From assembly GCA_947479915.1 (NCBI GenBank), contig CANKAU010000002.1, positions 1 through 64,000 on the forward strand: a DNA stretch of 64,000 nt. The letters are read 5' to 3'. How positions within the stretch are numbered: position 1 is the stretch's first letter; every line of letters starts with the position of its first letter. Of the stretch, positions 9,745 through 18,457 are shown in pieces. The notes beneath the pieces are model-generated. The model was not told where the DNA came from. It made no database searches and saw nothing but the letters and a program-made list of their open reading frames with translations. This stretch comes from Chloroflexota bacterium. GTDB taxonomy: Bacteria; Chloroflexota; Dehalococcoidia; UBA2979. Position numbers and translations under genes: made by a program.

Positions 9745-9836
9745 GGTGTTCGAGGGTACCCCAGCCCTCGGCTATGGACGCGCGGCGCCCGGCCGGGCGG
9801 ATGCACGCCGCCGCGGCCTCGCGCTATCGTCCCCGC

Positions 9837-10334
9837 ATGGCAAAGGGCAAAGAAGGTCGCGCGATGACGCCCGCCGTGGAGGCGGCACGAGCCGCGGGCG
9901 TTGCGTTCGAGATCCTCGAGTACACGCACGACCCCGCCGCCGAGGCCTACGGAGTCGAAGCCGCCGAGGCGCTCCACCTCGACCCCGGCGTGGTCTTCAA
10001 GACACTGGTCGCGAAGCTGGACGGGAAGACGCTCGCCGTGGGCATCGTCCCGGTGGCGGCGCGCCTCGACCTGAAGGCGCTCGCGGCGACGCTGGGCGCG
10101 CGCAAGGCCGAGATGGCCCCGCCCGCCGAGGCTGAGCGCGCCACCGGCTACGTGCTGGGCGGCATCTCGCCGCTGGGCCAGAAGCGCCCGCTCGCGAGCG
10201 CCCTCGACGAGTCCGCACTGCTCTACGACACGATCTATGTCAGTGCTGGCCGCCGAGGCGCAGAGATCGCGCTGGCCCCGGCCGACCTCGTGCGGCTCAC
10301 AGGCGCCACCGTCGCCGAGATCGCGCGCGGGTAG
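9837..10334 (+). CDS. ybaK: Cys-tRNA(Pro) deacylase (YbaK/EbsC)
   Basis: MTPAVEAARAAGVAFEILEYTHD...VFKTLVAKLDGKTLAVGIVPV...ATGYVLGGISPLGQKRPL. Confidence 0.92.
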   Translation: MAKGKEGRAMTPAVEAARAAGVAFEILEYTHDPAAEAYGVEAAEALHLDPGVVFKTLVAKLDGKTLAVGIVPVAARLDLKALAATLGARKAEMAPPAEAERATGYVLGGISPLGQKRPLASALDESALLYDTIYVSAGRRGAEIALAPADLVRLTGATVAEIARG

Positions 10335-10461
10335 CGGTGGAGGCGAGGCGGGGGAGCGGACAACACCCCGGATCGGATAGCGTACGGGGCGGCGCGGTTG
10401 CGCCTCCCGCGGGCGGACGACACGCTGACGCCTCGCCACGTCGACCCAGCGCCGAAGAAGG

Positions 10462-11694
10462 GTGCACAGCCTCGTGAACTCGAACCGAGTCATGATTGTC
10501 CTGATGTGCGTGCTCGCATCGCCGGGTATCGTCCTGCGGCTGTCGGGCACGCACCTGGGCACCGTCCCGGACACCGCTCTCTTCGGCCTCTCGATCATCG
10601 CCTCGGCGTTCCTGCTGAGCTGGGCGGCCGAGGCCGCCGAGATGGAAATCACGCAGGGCTTGGCCGTCGCGTTCGTGGCACTGATTGCCGTCCTGCCCGA
10701 GTACGCCGTGGACATGACGTTCGCGTGGAAGGCCGGGCAGGACCCGGTGTTCGCGCAGTACGCCGTGGCCAACATGACCGGCGGCAACCGGCTGCTCATC
10801 GGCGCGGCGTGGCCAATGCTGGTGTTCATCCTCTGGGCGCGGACCGGTGCGAAGGCGCTGGTGCTGGAGCGCAGCTACGCGATCGAAGTTGTGTCCCTCG
10901 CCGCGGTGGCGATCTACTGCCTGCACATCCCGTTCAAGGGGAGCATCCAGCTGTACGACGCCGTCGTGCTGACTGCGGCCTTCATCGTCTACATGTGGCT
11001 GGTCGCACGCGTCCCGTCCGAGGAGCCTGAGCTCGTCGGCCCCGCACGGCTCATTGGCGCGCTCCCGCGCACGCAGCGGCGGGTCACGCTGTTCGGCATG
11101 TTCGTGTACGCGGCGCTCGCGATCCTCGCCTCGGCCGAGCCGTTCGCGGAGGGCTTGATCCACAGCGGCACGCAACTCGGCATCGATGAGTTCGTGCTGG
11201 TGCAGTGGCTCGCCCCGCTGGCGTCCGAGTCACCGGAGTTCCTCGTCGCGGGCATCCTCGCCTACCGCGGCCGTGCGGGCGTGGGCATGGGCGCACTGCT
11301 GTCCTCGAAGGTGAACCAGTGGACGTTGCTCATCGGCGGCCTGCCGATCGTGTACGCGATCTCCTCCGGCGGCTTCGGCGGCCTGCACCTGGACGCTCGG
11401 CAGACCGAGGAGGTGCTCCTCACGGCGGCGCAGACGATGTTCGCCGTCGCGGTCGTCCTCAGCCTGTCGCTGAGCCTAATGGAAGCGGGAGCGCTCCTCG
11501 CGCTGTTCTCGCTGACGTTCTTCCTGCCGAGCACGGAGGTGCGCCTGTTCCTCTCCGGCGTGTATCTCGTGCTCGCCGCGGGAATCGTGGTCTGGCAACG
11601 GTCAGAGATCCCCGCGATCCTCCGCAGCTTCAAGGCCACGTTGAACAACACACCGGAAGCCGACGCCGTGCAACCGTCCGAGGGCCATCACTAG
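10462..11694 (+). CDS. Sodium/calcium exchanger-family integral membrane protein
   Basis: Polytopic protein with duplicated alpha-repeats: VAFVALIAVLPEYAVDMTFAW...ANMTGGNRLL and LAPLASESPEFLVAGILAY...SSKVNQWTLLIG. Confidence 0.82.
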   Translation: MHSLVNSNRVMIVLMCVLASPGIVLRLSGTHLGTVPDTALFGLSIIASAFLLSWAAEAAEMEITQGLAVAFVALIAVLPEYAVDMTFAWKAGQDPVFAQYAVANMTGGNRLLIGAAWPMLVFILWARTGAKALVLERSYAIEVVSLAAVAIYCLHIPFKGSIQLYDAVVLTAAFIVYMWLVARVPSEEPELVGPARLIGALPRTQRRVTLFGMFVYAALAILASAEPFAEGLIHSGTQLGIDEFVLVQWLAPLASESPEFLVAGILAYRGRAGVGMGALLSSKVNQWTLLIGGLPIVYAISSGGFGGLHLDARQTEEVLLTAAQTMFAVAVVLSLSLSLMEAGALLALFSLTFFLPSTEVRLFLSGVYLVLAAGIVVWQRSEIPAILRSFKATLNNTPEADAVQPSEGHH

Positions 11695-11719
11695 CCCGCC
11701 CGCCGCGCGCAACGGCGTC

Positions 11720-11757
11720 ATGCAGCAGGGGCACCCGATCGGGTGCCCCTGCTGCAT
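11720..11757. terminator. Long stem-loop
   Basis: ATGCAGCAGGGGCACCC-GATC-GGGTGCCCCTGCTGCAT perfect inverted repeat between convergent genes. Confidence 0.75.
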
Positions 11758-11775
11758 GTCAACCGGAGACGAGGG

Positions 11776-12210
11776 CTACTCGCGGACGACGAGTACCGGG
11801 CACGGCGCGTTCCGGATCACGTGATCCGTGACGCTGCCGAGGACCGCACCCACGACGCTGGCCGCGCGGCGGCTGCTGATCACGATCATCGTCGCGCCGC
11901 GCGCTGCGGCCTCGCGCTCGATGACCTCGGCGTCGTCCTCGCCCCGTCCGGCGATCGCCACCACGCACTCCACGCGACCGGCGGGGAGCGAGGTCGCCGA
12001 GGCTTCCGCCTCGAGCGCCGCCTGCGTGCGTGCGGACACGGTGACCATCGCCGCCTCGGTCGAGGGCGCGAGGACGTCCGCCGCGTCGAGGAGCGGGTTC
12101 AGCACCTGCAGCAAGACCACGGACGCGCCGGTCTCCCGCGCGATCGAGGTCGCCTCACGCAATGCGGCGCGCGCGCCCTCGGAGCCATCGAACGCTACCA
12201 GCAGTCGCAT
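11776..12210 (-). CDS. Universal stress protein
   Basis: MRLLVAFDGSEGARAALREATSIARETGASVVLLQV...GSVTDHVIRNAPCPVLVVRE. Confidence 0.92.
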   Translation of the reverse strand: MRLLVAFDGSEGARAALREATSIARETGASVVLLQVLNPLLDAADVLAPSTEAAMVTVSARTQAALEAEASATSLPAGRVECVVAIAGRGEDDAEVIEREAAARGATMIVISSRRAASVVGAVLGSVTDHVIRNAPCPVLVVRE

Positions 12211-12439
12211 CGGATCCTCCCTGCAGCGTGCCCATCGTAGCGGAGTGCCGGGGCGAGGCCGAGTGACGCGGCTGTCAGGCAGTCCGTGCGAGCGTGGACG
12301 CCTCGCCCGAACGTTGAGAGATGCGGGGAACACCGACCAGAATCGGGCGATTACGCCAATGCAATGCAAATGCGGAATCGCTAGGATGAGGCTGTCATCA
12401 GGGCGATGCGGCTGATTCGCCGCGATCCGGAGGCCTTCG

Positions 12440-12541
12440 GTGGAAGTCGTCGCGGCGGTCATTCTCACGACCCTCTTCGCGGCCGCGCTGGCGGTGATCT
12501 TCGGCGTCACCGCGATGCGGAACAACCAGCGCCTGCACTAG
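12440..12541 (+). CDS. Putative 33-aa single-TM peptide
   Basis: GTG start with GGAGG six bases upstream; VEVVAAVILTTLFAAALAVIFGVTAMRNNQRLH*; absent from the supplied ORF track because of its size. Confidence 0.4.
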   Translation: MEVVAAVILTTLFAAALAVIFGVTAMRNNQRLH

Positions 12542-12605
12542 CGCGCGACCCCGGCGGGGATGCGGCAGCGGTACGATCGAGGTCAACGATCGTGCCGGAG
12601 GCGCC

Positions 12606-14141
12606 GTGCTCAAACCGCTGACCCTCAACCTCGGCCCGCTCCCCGGACGCCTCTCCGTGCCCGCGACCGCGACGGACGGTGCGCGGGTGCTGCTGGTCTC
12701 CACGTACGAGTTGGGGCACCAGCCGATCGGTCTCGCTGCACCCGCCGCCGCGCTCCGCGCCGCGGGGCACGAGGTGCGCACGCTGGATCTCGCCGTCGAC
12801 ACCGCGACGCCGGGCGTACTGCGGGACGTGAATCTCGTTGCGATCTCGATTCCCATGCACACGGCCGCGCGCATCGGCCTGGAGTTCGCCCGCGCCGTCC
12901 GCCGCGCCGTCCCCGGCGTCACGATCGCCTGTTACGGCATGTACGCCTCGCCACTGCACGCGGAGCTGACGGGCCCCGACCGCGCCGACCTCGTCATCGG
13001 CGGGGAGTACGAGGGCGGCCTGCTGGCGCTCGCTGATCGTGTCGCCGGGCGCACGCCGAACGGTGTCGTCCCGGGCGCGGGAGCGTCGCCGCTACTCATC
13101 CGCCAGCAGTACCCCGTCCCCGACCGCCGCGGCCTGCCCGTTCTCGATCGGTACGCGAAGGTGCGCCGCGCCGACGGTGAGCACCCGGCGGGCTACGTGG
13201 AGGCGACGCGCGGCTGCGCCCACGCGTGTACCCATTGCCCGATCACGCCGGTCTACGGCGGCGCGCTCCGCATCGTCCAGCGCGACACCGTCCTCGGTGA
13301 CATCGCCCAGCAGGTGCACGCGGGAGCGCGGCACATCACGTTCGGCGACCCGGACTTCCTCAACGCCGTCCCGCACGCCATCACGCTGGTGGAGGCGCTG
13401 CACGAGCGCTGGCCGGAGGTCACCTACGACGCGACGATCAAGGTGGAGCACCTGATCGAGCACGCCGCCCTGCTGCCGCGCCTGCGCGAGACGGGCTGCA
13501 TCTTCGTGACCTCGGCGTTCGAGTCATGCAACGACACCATCCTCGCGACGCTGGCGAAGGGGCATACGCGCGCGGACATGGTGCGCGCGCTCGCCGCGGC
13601 GCGGGCCGCCGGGCTGCCCGTGCGTCCGACGTGGGTCGCGTTCACCCCGTGGACCTCGATGGACGACGTGATCGCGATGCTCGACTTCATCGCCGAGCAC
13701 GGACTTGAACGCCATGTCCAGCCGGTGCAGTTCGGGCTCCGCCTGCTGCTACCGCCCGGCTCACCGCTGGTCGCGCGCCTCCAGTCCGAGCGGCGCCTGG
13801 GCCCGTTCGACCGGGAAGGGCTGACGTACACCTGGCGCGCCGAGGATCCTCGTGTGGACGCCCTGCAGGCGGAGCTGGGCGCGCTGGTAGAGGCTGCAGC
13901 CGACCCGGCGGGCGCCGCGGGCTGCGACTGCGGCGACGACGCCTGCGCGGCGGCCTCGCAGGTCGAGGATGCCGCGATCACCTTCGCCCACGTGCGGGAG
14001 GCGGCCTATGCCGCCGCCGGACGCGTCCGCCCCGACGCCGTGCCCGTCCTCGACGGGCCGCTGGTGCCGGGCCTGACGGAGTCGTGGTTCTGCTGTGCGG
14101 AGCCCACCGCCCAGCAGCTGGTCACGTTCAACCTCGGCTGA
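12606..14141 (+). CDS. B12-binding domain radical SAM protein with C-terminal CCAEP tail
   Basis: N-terminal cobalamin-binding-like Rossmann region; CAHACTHC (CX3CX2C); C-terminus ESWFCCAEPTAQQLVTFNLG. Confidence 0.88.
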   Translation: MLKPLTLNLGPLPGRLSVPATATDGARVLLVSTYELGHQPIGLAAPAAALRAAGHEVRTLDLAVDTATPGVLRDVNLVAISIPMHTAARIGLEFARAVRRAVPGVTIACYGMYASPLHAELTGPDRADLVIGGEYEGGLLALADRVAGRTPNGVVPGAGASPLLIRQQYPVPDRRGLPVLDRYAKVRRADGEHPAGYVEATRGCAHACTHCPITPVYGGALRIVQRDTVLGDIAQQVHAGARHITFGDPDFLNAVPHAITLVEALHERWPEVTYDATIKVEHLIEHAALLPRLRETGCIFVTSAFESCNDTILATLAKGHTRADMVRALAAARAAGLPVRPTWVAFTPWTSMDDVIAMLDFIAEHGLERHVQPVQFGLRLLLPPGSPLVARLQSERRLGPFDREGLTYTWRAEDPRVDALQAELGALVEAAADPAGAAGCDCGDDACAAASQVEDAAITFAHVREAAYAAAGRVRPDAVPVLDGPLVPGLTESWFCCAEPTAQQLVTFNLG

Positions 14142-14246
14142 ACGCTGGACGGCGACGGCGCGGGATTGTAGCGTCGGGCTCGGCTACCCTGTGTCACGCT
14201 TGGTGCTGCCATGAGGCGCGCCCGCACACCGTTCGCGGAGGAGAGC

Positions 14247-14750
14247 ATGCAGATGTTGACGATCCGGCGCGCGGCCCTGCTCGGGCTCCTCGTGCTTGGT
14301 GTGAGCGTATTCGCGGGTTGCACCGTGAACGGCGAGGCGGCCCGCCACCGCCGCGACGAAGCGCAGATGTCCATGGCCATGGAGCACGGCTTCAAGCCCG
14401 GCGAGGCTGCCCCTGCGAAGGCGGCTCCGGCCGGCGGCGCGGCGGCCGCGAACGACCCCGCGAAGCTCGGTCAGACGGTCGCGACGGCGAACGGCTGCGC
14501 GGCGTGCCACTCGATCGACGGCAAGGCCGGCGTCGGCCCGACGTGGAAGGGTCTGTTCGACTCCAACCGCGAGCTCGCCAGCGGCGGCCCGGTGAAGGCG
14601 GACGAGGCCTACCTCAAGGAGTCGATCGCCAACCCGAACGCGAAGATCGCGAAGGGCTTCGGCCCGAACGTGATGCCCGCGACCTTCGGCTCCACCCTGA
14701 AGCCGGAGCAGATCGACCAGATCGTCGCCTACATCAAGTCGCTGAAGTAA
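14247..14750 (+). CDS. Class I cytochrome c lipoprotein
   Basis: Lipobox LVLGVSVFAGC; CAACH haem motif; distal Met in GPNVMPATF; strong RBS GGAGGAGAG. Confidence 0.88.
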   Translation: MQMLTIRRAALLGLLVLGVSVFAGCTVNGEAARHRRDEAQMSMAMEHGFKPGEAAPAKAAPAGGAAAANDPAKLGQTVATANGCAACHSIDGKAGVGPTWKGLFDSNRELASGGPVKADEAYLKESIANPNAKIAKGFGPNVMPATFGSTLKPEQIDQIVAYIKSLK

Positions 14751-14783
14751 GACTCGCCGGCTCCGGCCGGCCCGCCTGAACGC

Positions 14784-14819
14784 GAGGGCGCGCACTTCCG
14801 TCGAGGGATGCGCGCCCTC
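14784..14819. terminator. Stem-loop after the cytochrome c gene
   Basis: GAGGGCGCGCA ... TGCGCGCCCTC. Confidence 0.7.
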
Positions 14820-14851
14820 TCTGTGTCCGGCGCTCCGATCGAGGTCGCGAG

Positions 14852-15238
14852 CTACATCGAGGCGCGGCGGCGGTGAACATCGACGGCGGCCAGCACGGCG
14901 GCCGCAGCGAGGCGGGCCTCAGCGAACGCCGCCGGCACGCGCCCCAGCACGATGCCCGGTACGGGATACTCCAGCGCGGGCGCCGGCTCGATGCCGCGGA
15001 TCTCATCGACGGCGGCCTTCAGGCGGTCGAGCGCCTCTTCCCCGACCGGGGTGCCTCGGCGTGGGCTCTTGTTGAGCGAGCGCAGCAGCTCGGCGACGGT
15101 GATCGCCGCGAGCAGTTCAGAGGGCAACACCGCCGCCATCGCAGAGAGGCGCCGACAGTGCGCCCCGTACGCCTCGACGTAGCGCTTCCACCACGCCTCG
15201 GCCTCCACGATCGCCGCGTCGAACTCCGCGCCGCGCAC
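14852..15238 (-). CDS. Hypothetical alpha-helical protein, possibly 5'-truncated
   Basis: Open frame continues upstream to about 15290 where it meets the broken SBP gene. Confidence 0.4.
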   Translation of the reverse strand: MRGAEFDAAIVEAEAWWKRYVEAYGAHCRRLSAMAAVLPSELLAAITVAELLRSLNKSPRRGTPVGEEALDRLKAAVDEIRGIEPAPALEYPVPGIVLGRVPAAFAEARLAAAAVLAAVDVHRRRASM

Positions 15239-15284
15239 GAAGTACCCCAGGGGGTGCAGGCGCGGCAGCAGCGCCTCGCGTTCG

Positions 15285-15617
15285 CGGGCGGATGGTGTAG
15301 GTCAGACCGTCCTCGGACACGCCCTTGTTGTCGCGGGTGGGCACCTCGACGGCCATGTCGGGGACGAGTTTGAGGTTCGCGTCGAACTTCAGCGGGCCGC
15401 GGAAGAGCTGATCGATCACGGTGATCTCGGTGGCAAATGACGCGCGCGACGGGTCGAGGGTTCCCGGCTCCCCGCTGAGGTTCAGCCGGACGCTCTGCTC
15501 CGCCGCGAGATCCGCACCCGCGCCCGTGATCGCCGGTGTCGGCCGGCCGGTGCAGCCGAGGAGGACGATGCTGCCGACCAGCAGCGCACCGAGAACGATC
15601 CGAGACGCCCTGTGCAT
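15285..15617 (-). pseudogene. Truncated family 5 (oligopeptide) extracellular solute-binding protein
   Basis: Lipoprotein signal, then RLNLSGEPGTLDPSRASFATEITVIDQLFRGPLKFDANLKLVPDMAVEVPTRDNKGVSEDGLTYTIRP, then no further SBP sequence (OppA-like proteins are ~500 aa). Confidence 0.75.
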
Positions 15618-15730
15618 ACGTGAAGCTCCCATCTGGAGACGCATCATAGGGCGAAGACTGCCCCGCTGTGCTCGCGCGCGCGTCCGCGACTACCCTGCCT
15701 GCACGGCCCGCGACAACAGAGGTTCGACGG

Positions 15731-16369
15731 ATGAATGACCGTTCGATATTGCCCGGCAATCTCAATGAGACCGAGTTTCTGCACGCATATGCGGCCACGG
15801 CGCTGCGCAAGCCGCAGGTGGTCGCAGACAACGTGCTGACGGGGATCTTCCTGACAGACGCGACGTATCGCGGCGCCCTCACGGCGCTACTCGTGCAGGA
15901 GGCCGTCGAGGCTGCGCGCCGCCTTGCGGCGGTGTGGGGCGCGCTGTCGGATCGCTCGATGCCCGTGGCACGACGGCTGGTCGACCCCCTGCCCGGGGCG
16001 GAGGCGTGGCTGCACTTCGCCGACGCGGTCGCCGAGGCCGCGCGTGCAGAGCATCCCGCCGCGTTGCTGCGTGCGATGGCGATCGACGACAGCGCGCTGC
16101 AGAGCGCACAGGAGTTGTGTGCCTTCGATGGCCTCGCGCGGTTCGAGGTGCCTCTGCGGGTCTACGAGCCGGGGCCGCCCGTGGTCGCTGTCCTCGGTGG
16201 CGGGCCGTCGGGCACCCTGCTGCTCACCAACTCCACGCCAGCCGGCGAGAACCTGGTGACGCGCATGACGCTGGCGGATGAGCAGATCGTCGCGCTGGGC
16301 GACGCGGCGGGTGACTTCGCGACGTGGGCCGCCGACTTCCTCGGCGCCTACATCGAGGGGCGCGGCTAG
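15731..16369 (+). CDS. Hypothetical protein
   Basis: 212-aa ORF with good high-GC codon bias; family not recognised. Confidence 0.6.
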   Translation: MNDRSILPGNLNETEFLHAYAATALRKPQVVADNVLTGIFLTDATYRGALTALLVQEAVEAARRLAAVWGALSDRSMPVARRLVDPLPGAEAWLHFADAVAEAARAEHPAALLRAMAIDDSALQSAQELCAFDGLARFEVPLRVYEPGPPVVAVLGGGPSGTLLLTNSTPAGENLVTRMTLADEQIVALGDAAGDFATWAADFLGAYIEGRG

Positions 16370-17088
16370 CGCGACAGCGTGGCGATGAGGATGCCCGCGG
16401 CAACGGAGACGTTGAGCGAGGTCACGTCCTCGGCCTTCGGGGCGATCTGGCAGACCTCGTCGCAGGTCTCGAGCGTGAGGCGGCGCAGGCCCTCCTCCTC
16501 GTTGCCCAGCACCAGCAGCCACGGGCGGTCGCGCGGAATGTCCTCGATGTTCTTCGTCGCGTGCTCGGAGGAGCCGAGGATCCACAGGCCCGCCGCCTTC
16601 GCCGCCTCCAGGGCGCGACGCAGGTTGGTCTCCACGGCGAACGGCACCGCCTCTACGCCGCCACTCGCCACGTCGTAGACGACGGCGGAGAGCGGGGCGG
16701 CACGGTCCGAGGTCATCACGATCCCGCGCACGCCAAAGAACGCCGCGCTGCGGAAGATCGAGCCAACGTTGTGGGGGTCCTGCAGCGAGTCGAGCGCGAG
16801 CCACAGGCCGCCCGAGGTGCCCTCGTGCCGGTACAGGGCGTCGAGGGCAATCGGGGCGCGCTCCTTCACGGAGGCCTCCGGCCCAGCCCGGCCCCCCTCG
16901 CGTTCGCGGCGACGCGGATCCGCGCGCTCGCTCTCCACGATCGGGGTGTCCCACTGCTTCGCCGCTGCCGCGACGCGCTCCCAGCCACCGGGGGCGCGGC
17001 CACCGGGCAGGCGCACGCTGAACACGTCCGCAGGGCGCGACTGGAAGGCGGCGAGGACGGCGTGGGGGTTGCGAAGCGCGAGCGTCAT
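16366..17088 (-). CDS. rlmB: TrmH-family RNA methyltransferase (RlmB-like)
   Basis: LDSLQDPHNVGSIFRSAAFFGVRGIVMTSDRAAPLSAVVYDVASGGVEAVPF...LVLGNEEEGLRRLTLETCDEVCQI. Confidence 0.88.
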   Translation of the reverse strand: MTLALRNPHAVLAAFQSRPADVFSVRLPGGRAPGGWERVAAAAKQWDTPIVESERADPRRREREGGRAGPEASVKERAPIALDALYRHEGTSGGLWLALDSLQDPHNVGSIFRSAAFFGVRGIVMTSDRAAPLSAVVYDVASGGVEAVPFAVETNLRRALEAAKAAGLWILGSSEHATKNIEDIPRDRPWLLVLGNEEEGLRRLTLETCDEVCQIAPKAEDVTSLNVSVAAGILIATLSR

Positions 17089-17218
17089 GCCTCGCACGGT
17101 ACAGGGCGCCTCGACGAGGCGCACCGGGCGGGCGAACGGGGCGCCGAGGGCGTCCCGGGATTCGTGCGGCGCACCACGTACACTCGATAGGCCAGCAGGA
17201 TCGTCCACTGGAGCAGCA

Positions 17219-18457
17219 ATGCACCGACTCAGCCTCGCGTTCGCGTCCGTCATGCTTGCCGCATTCGCCGCGGTCGCCCTCGTGCGCCCCACGACCGCAG
17301 CGGAGCCGGACGCGACGGCGACCGCTCCCGCTGTCTGCACGGGCAACGGGGCAACCGACGCCGCCGTGCCCGCCTGCGGGGTGCGACTGGCCGCCGCCAC
17401 CACCACCCTGACGTGGGTCAACGACCTCGCGCCGATCGAGGCGGTCCTCGCGGCGCCGCGCCTCGCGTTCCGGGGCGCGCCGCCCCGCGCCGAGGCCCGC
17501 CCGCTCGACTACCTGACGGTCTGGCAACGCGATGCAACCACCGGCGCGTGGCGCTCGTGGTCATCGAGGGGTGACGGGCCATTCGCAACGCTGCGGACCT
17601 TCGAGCCGGGCGGCACCTACACGATCGCCGCGACCGCGGAGCTCGACCTGAGTCTCGCGCCGCTGCGCGCGTCCGTGTTCGCGAAGACGCGCGTTGTCTC
17701 CATCTACGGCCACCCGGGCGTGCCGACGATGGGCGCGCTGGGCACCTACCCCTCCGCCGAGGCCGCCGCCACCGCCGTTGATGACCTCGTGCGGCAGTAC
17801 CAGGCGCTCGACGTGGCGGCGGGGCGCGACACGCGCGACATCGGCGCGCTGCACCTCATCGTCTCGGTCGCGCAGGCGGATGCGGGGTGGGACGGCACGT
17901 ATCTGGGGCGGATGACGCTCACTGAGATCCGCCCGTGGGTCGAGGTGACGCGCGCGCACGGGCAGCTGCTGTTCCTCGACGTGCAGGTCGGCTGGGCCGA
18001 CCCCGTGGCCGAGGTACAGCGCCTCGAACCACTGCTGCGCGAGGCGCACGTCCACGTGGCCCTCGACCCGGAGTTCGCGACGCGCGCCAAGGGTTGGGCG
18101 CCGGGCGAGGCGATCGGCTTCCTCACATCGACCGAGGTGAACGCGGTGCAGCGCTACCTCCTCGACCTGTCGGTGCGGGCCGCGACGACCTCGAAGGTGC
18201 TGGTGCTGCACCAGTTCCGCACCGACATGCTGTTCGAGCCCGAGCGCATCGACCGCATCGAGGGCGTGGACGTGGTGATCGACATGGACGGCTGGGGCCC
18301 GCCGGGACAGAAGCTGGACGGCTACAACGCCTTCGCGCTGGCCCCCTACTCCGAGTACGCGGCGTTCAAGCTCTTCTATCACTGGGACGTGCCCCTGCTC
18401 ACGCCCGCGCAGGTGATGGCTCTGCGGCACCCGCCCGACTACCTGATCTACCAGTGA
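17219..18457 (+). CDS. Secreted protein of unassigned family, paralogue of 41775-42785
   Basis: Signal peptide; shares LLFLDVQ.GW.DP, LEPLLRE, VH.ALDPEFATRAK, KVLVLHQF, IDMDG.G.P..KL.GY.A.A, FKLF.HWDVP.LTPAQ, HPPDYLIYQ with the second copy. Confidence 0.8.
   Translation: MHRLSLAFASVMLAAFAAVALVRPTTAAEPDATATAPAVCTGNGATDAAVPACGVRLAAATTTLTWVNDLAPIEAVLAAPRLAFRGAPPRAEARPLDYLTVWQRDATTGAWRSWSSRGDGPFATLRTFEPGGTYTIAATAELDLSLAPLRASVFAKTRVVSIYGHPGVPTMGALGTYPSAEAAATAVDDLVRQYQALDVAAGRDTRDIGALHLIVSVAQADAGWDGTYLGRMTLTEIRPWVEVTRAHGQLLFLDVQVGWADPVAEVQRLEPLLREAHVHVALDPEFATRAKGWAPGEAIGFLTSTEVNAVQRYLLDLSVRAATTSKVLVLHQFRTDMLFEPERIDRIEGVDVVIDMDGWGPPGQKLDGYNAFALAPYSEYAAFKLFYHWDVPLLTPAQVMALRHPPDYLIYQ

Noticed and set aside
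12210-12606. Cobalamin riboswitch upstream of the B12-dependent radical SAM gene
   Set aside because: No recognisable B12-box-like conserved core could be found by eye; a covariance search (Infernal) would be needed.
12606-14141. Selenocysteine (TGA readthrough) at the CCAEP tail
   Set aside because: The codons are TGC TGT, so the tail is Cys-Cys; no in-frame TGA before the true stop.
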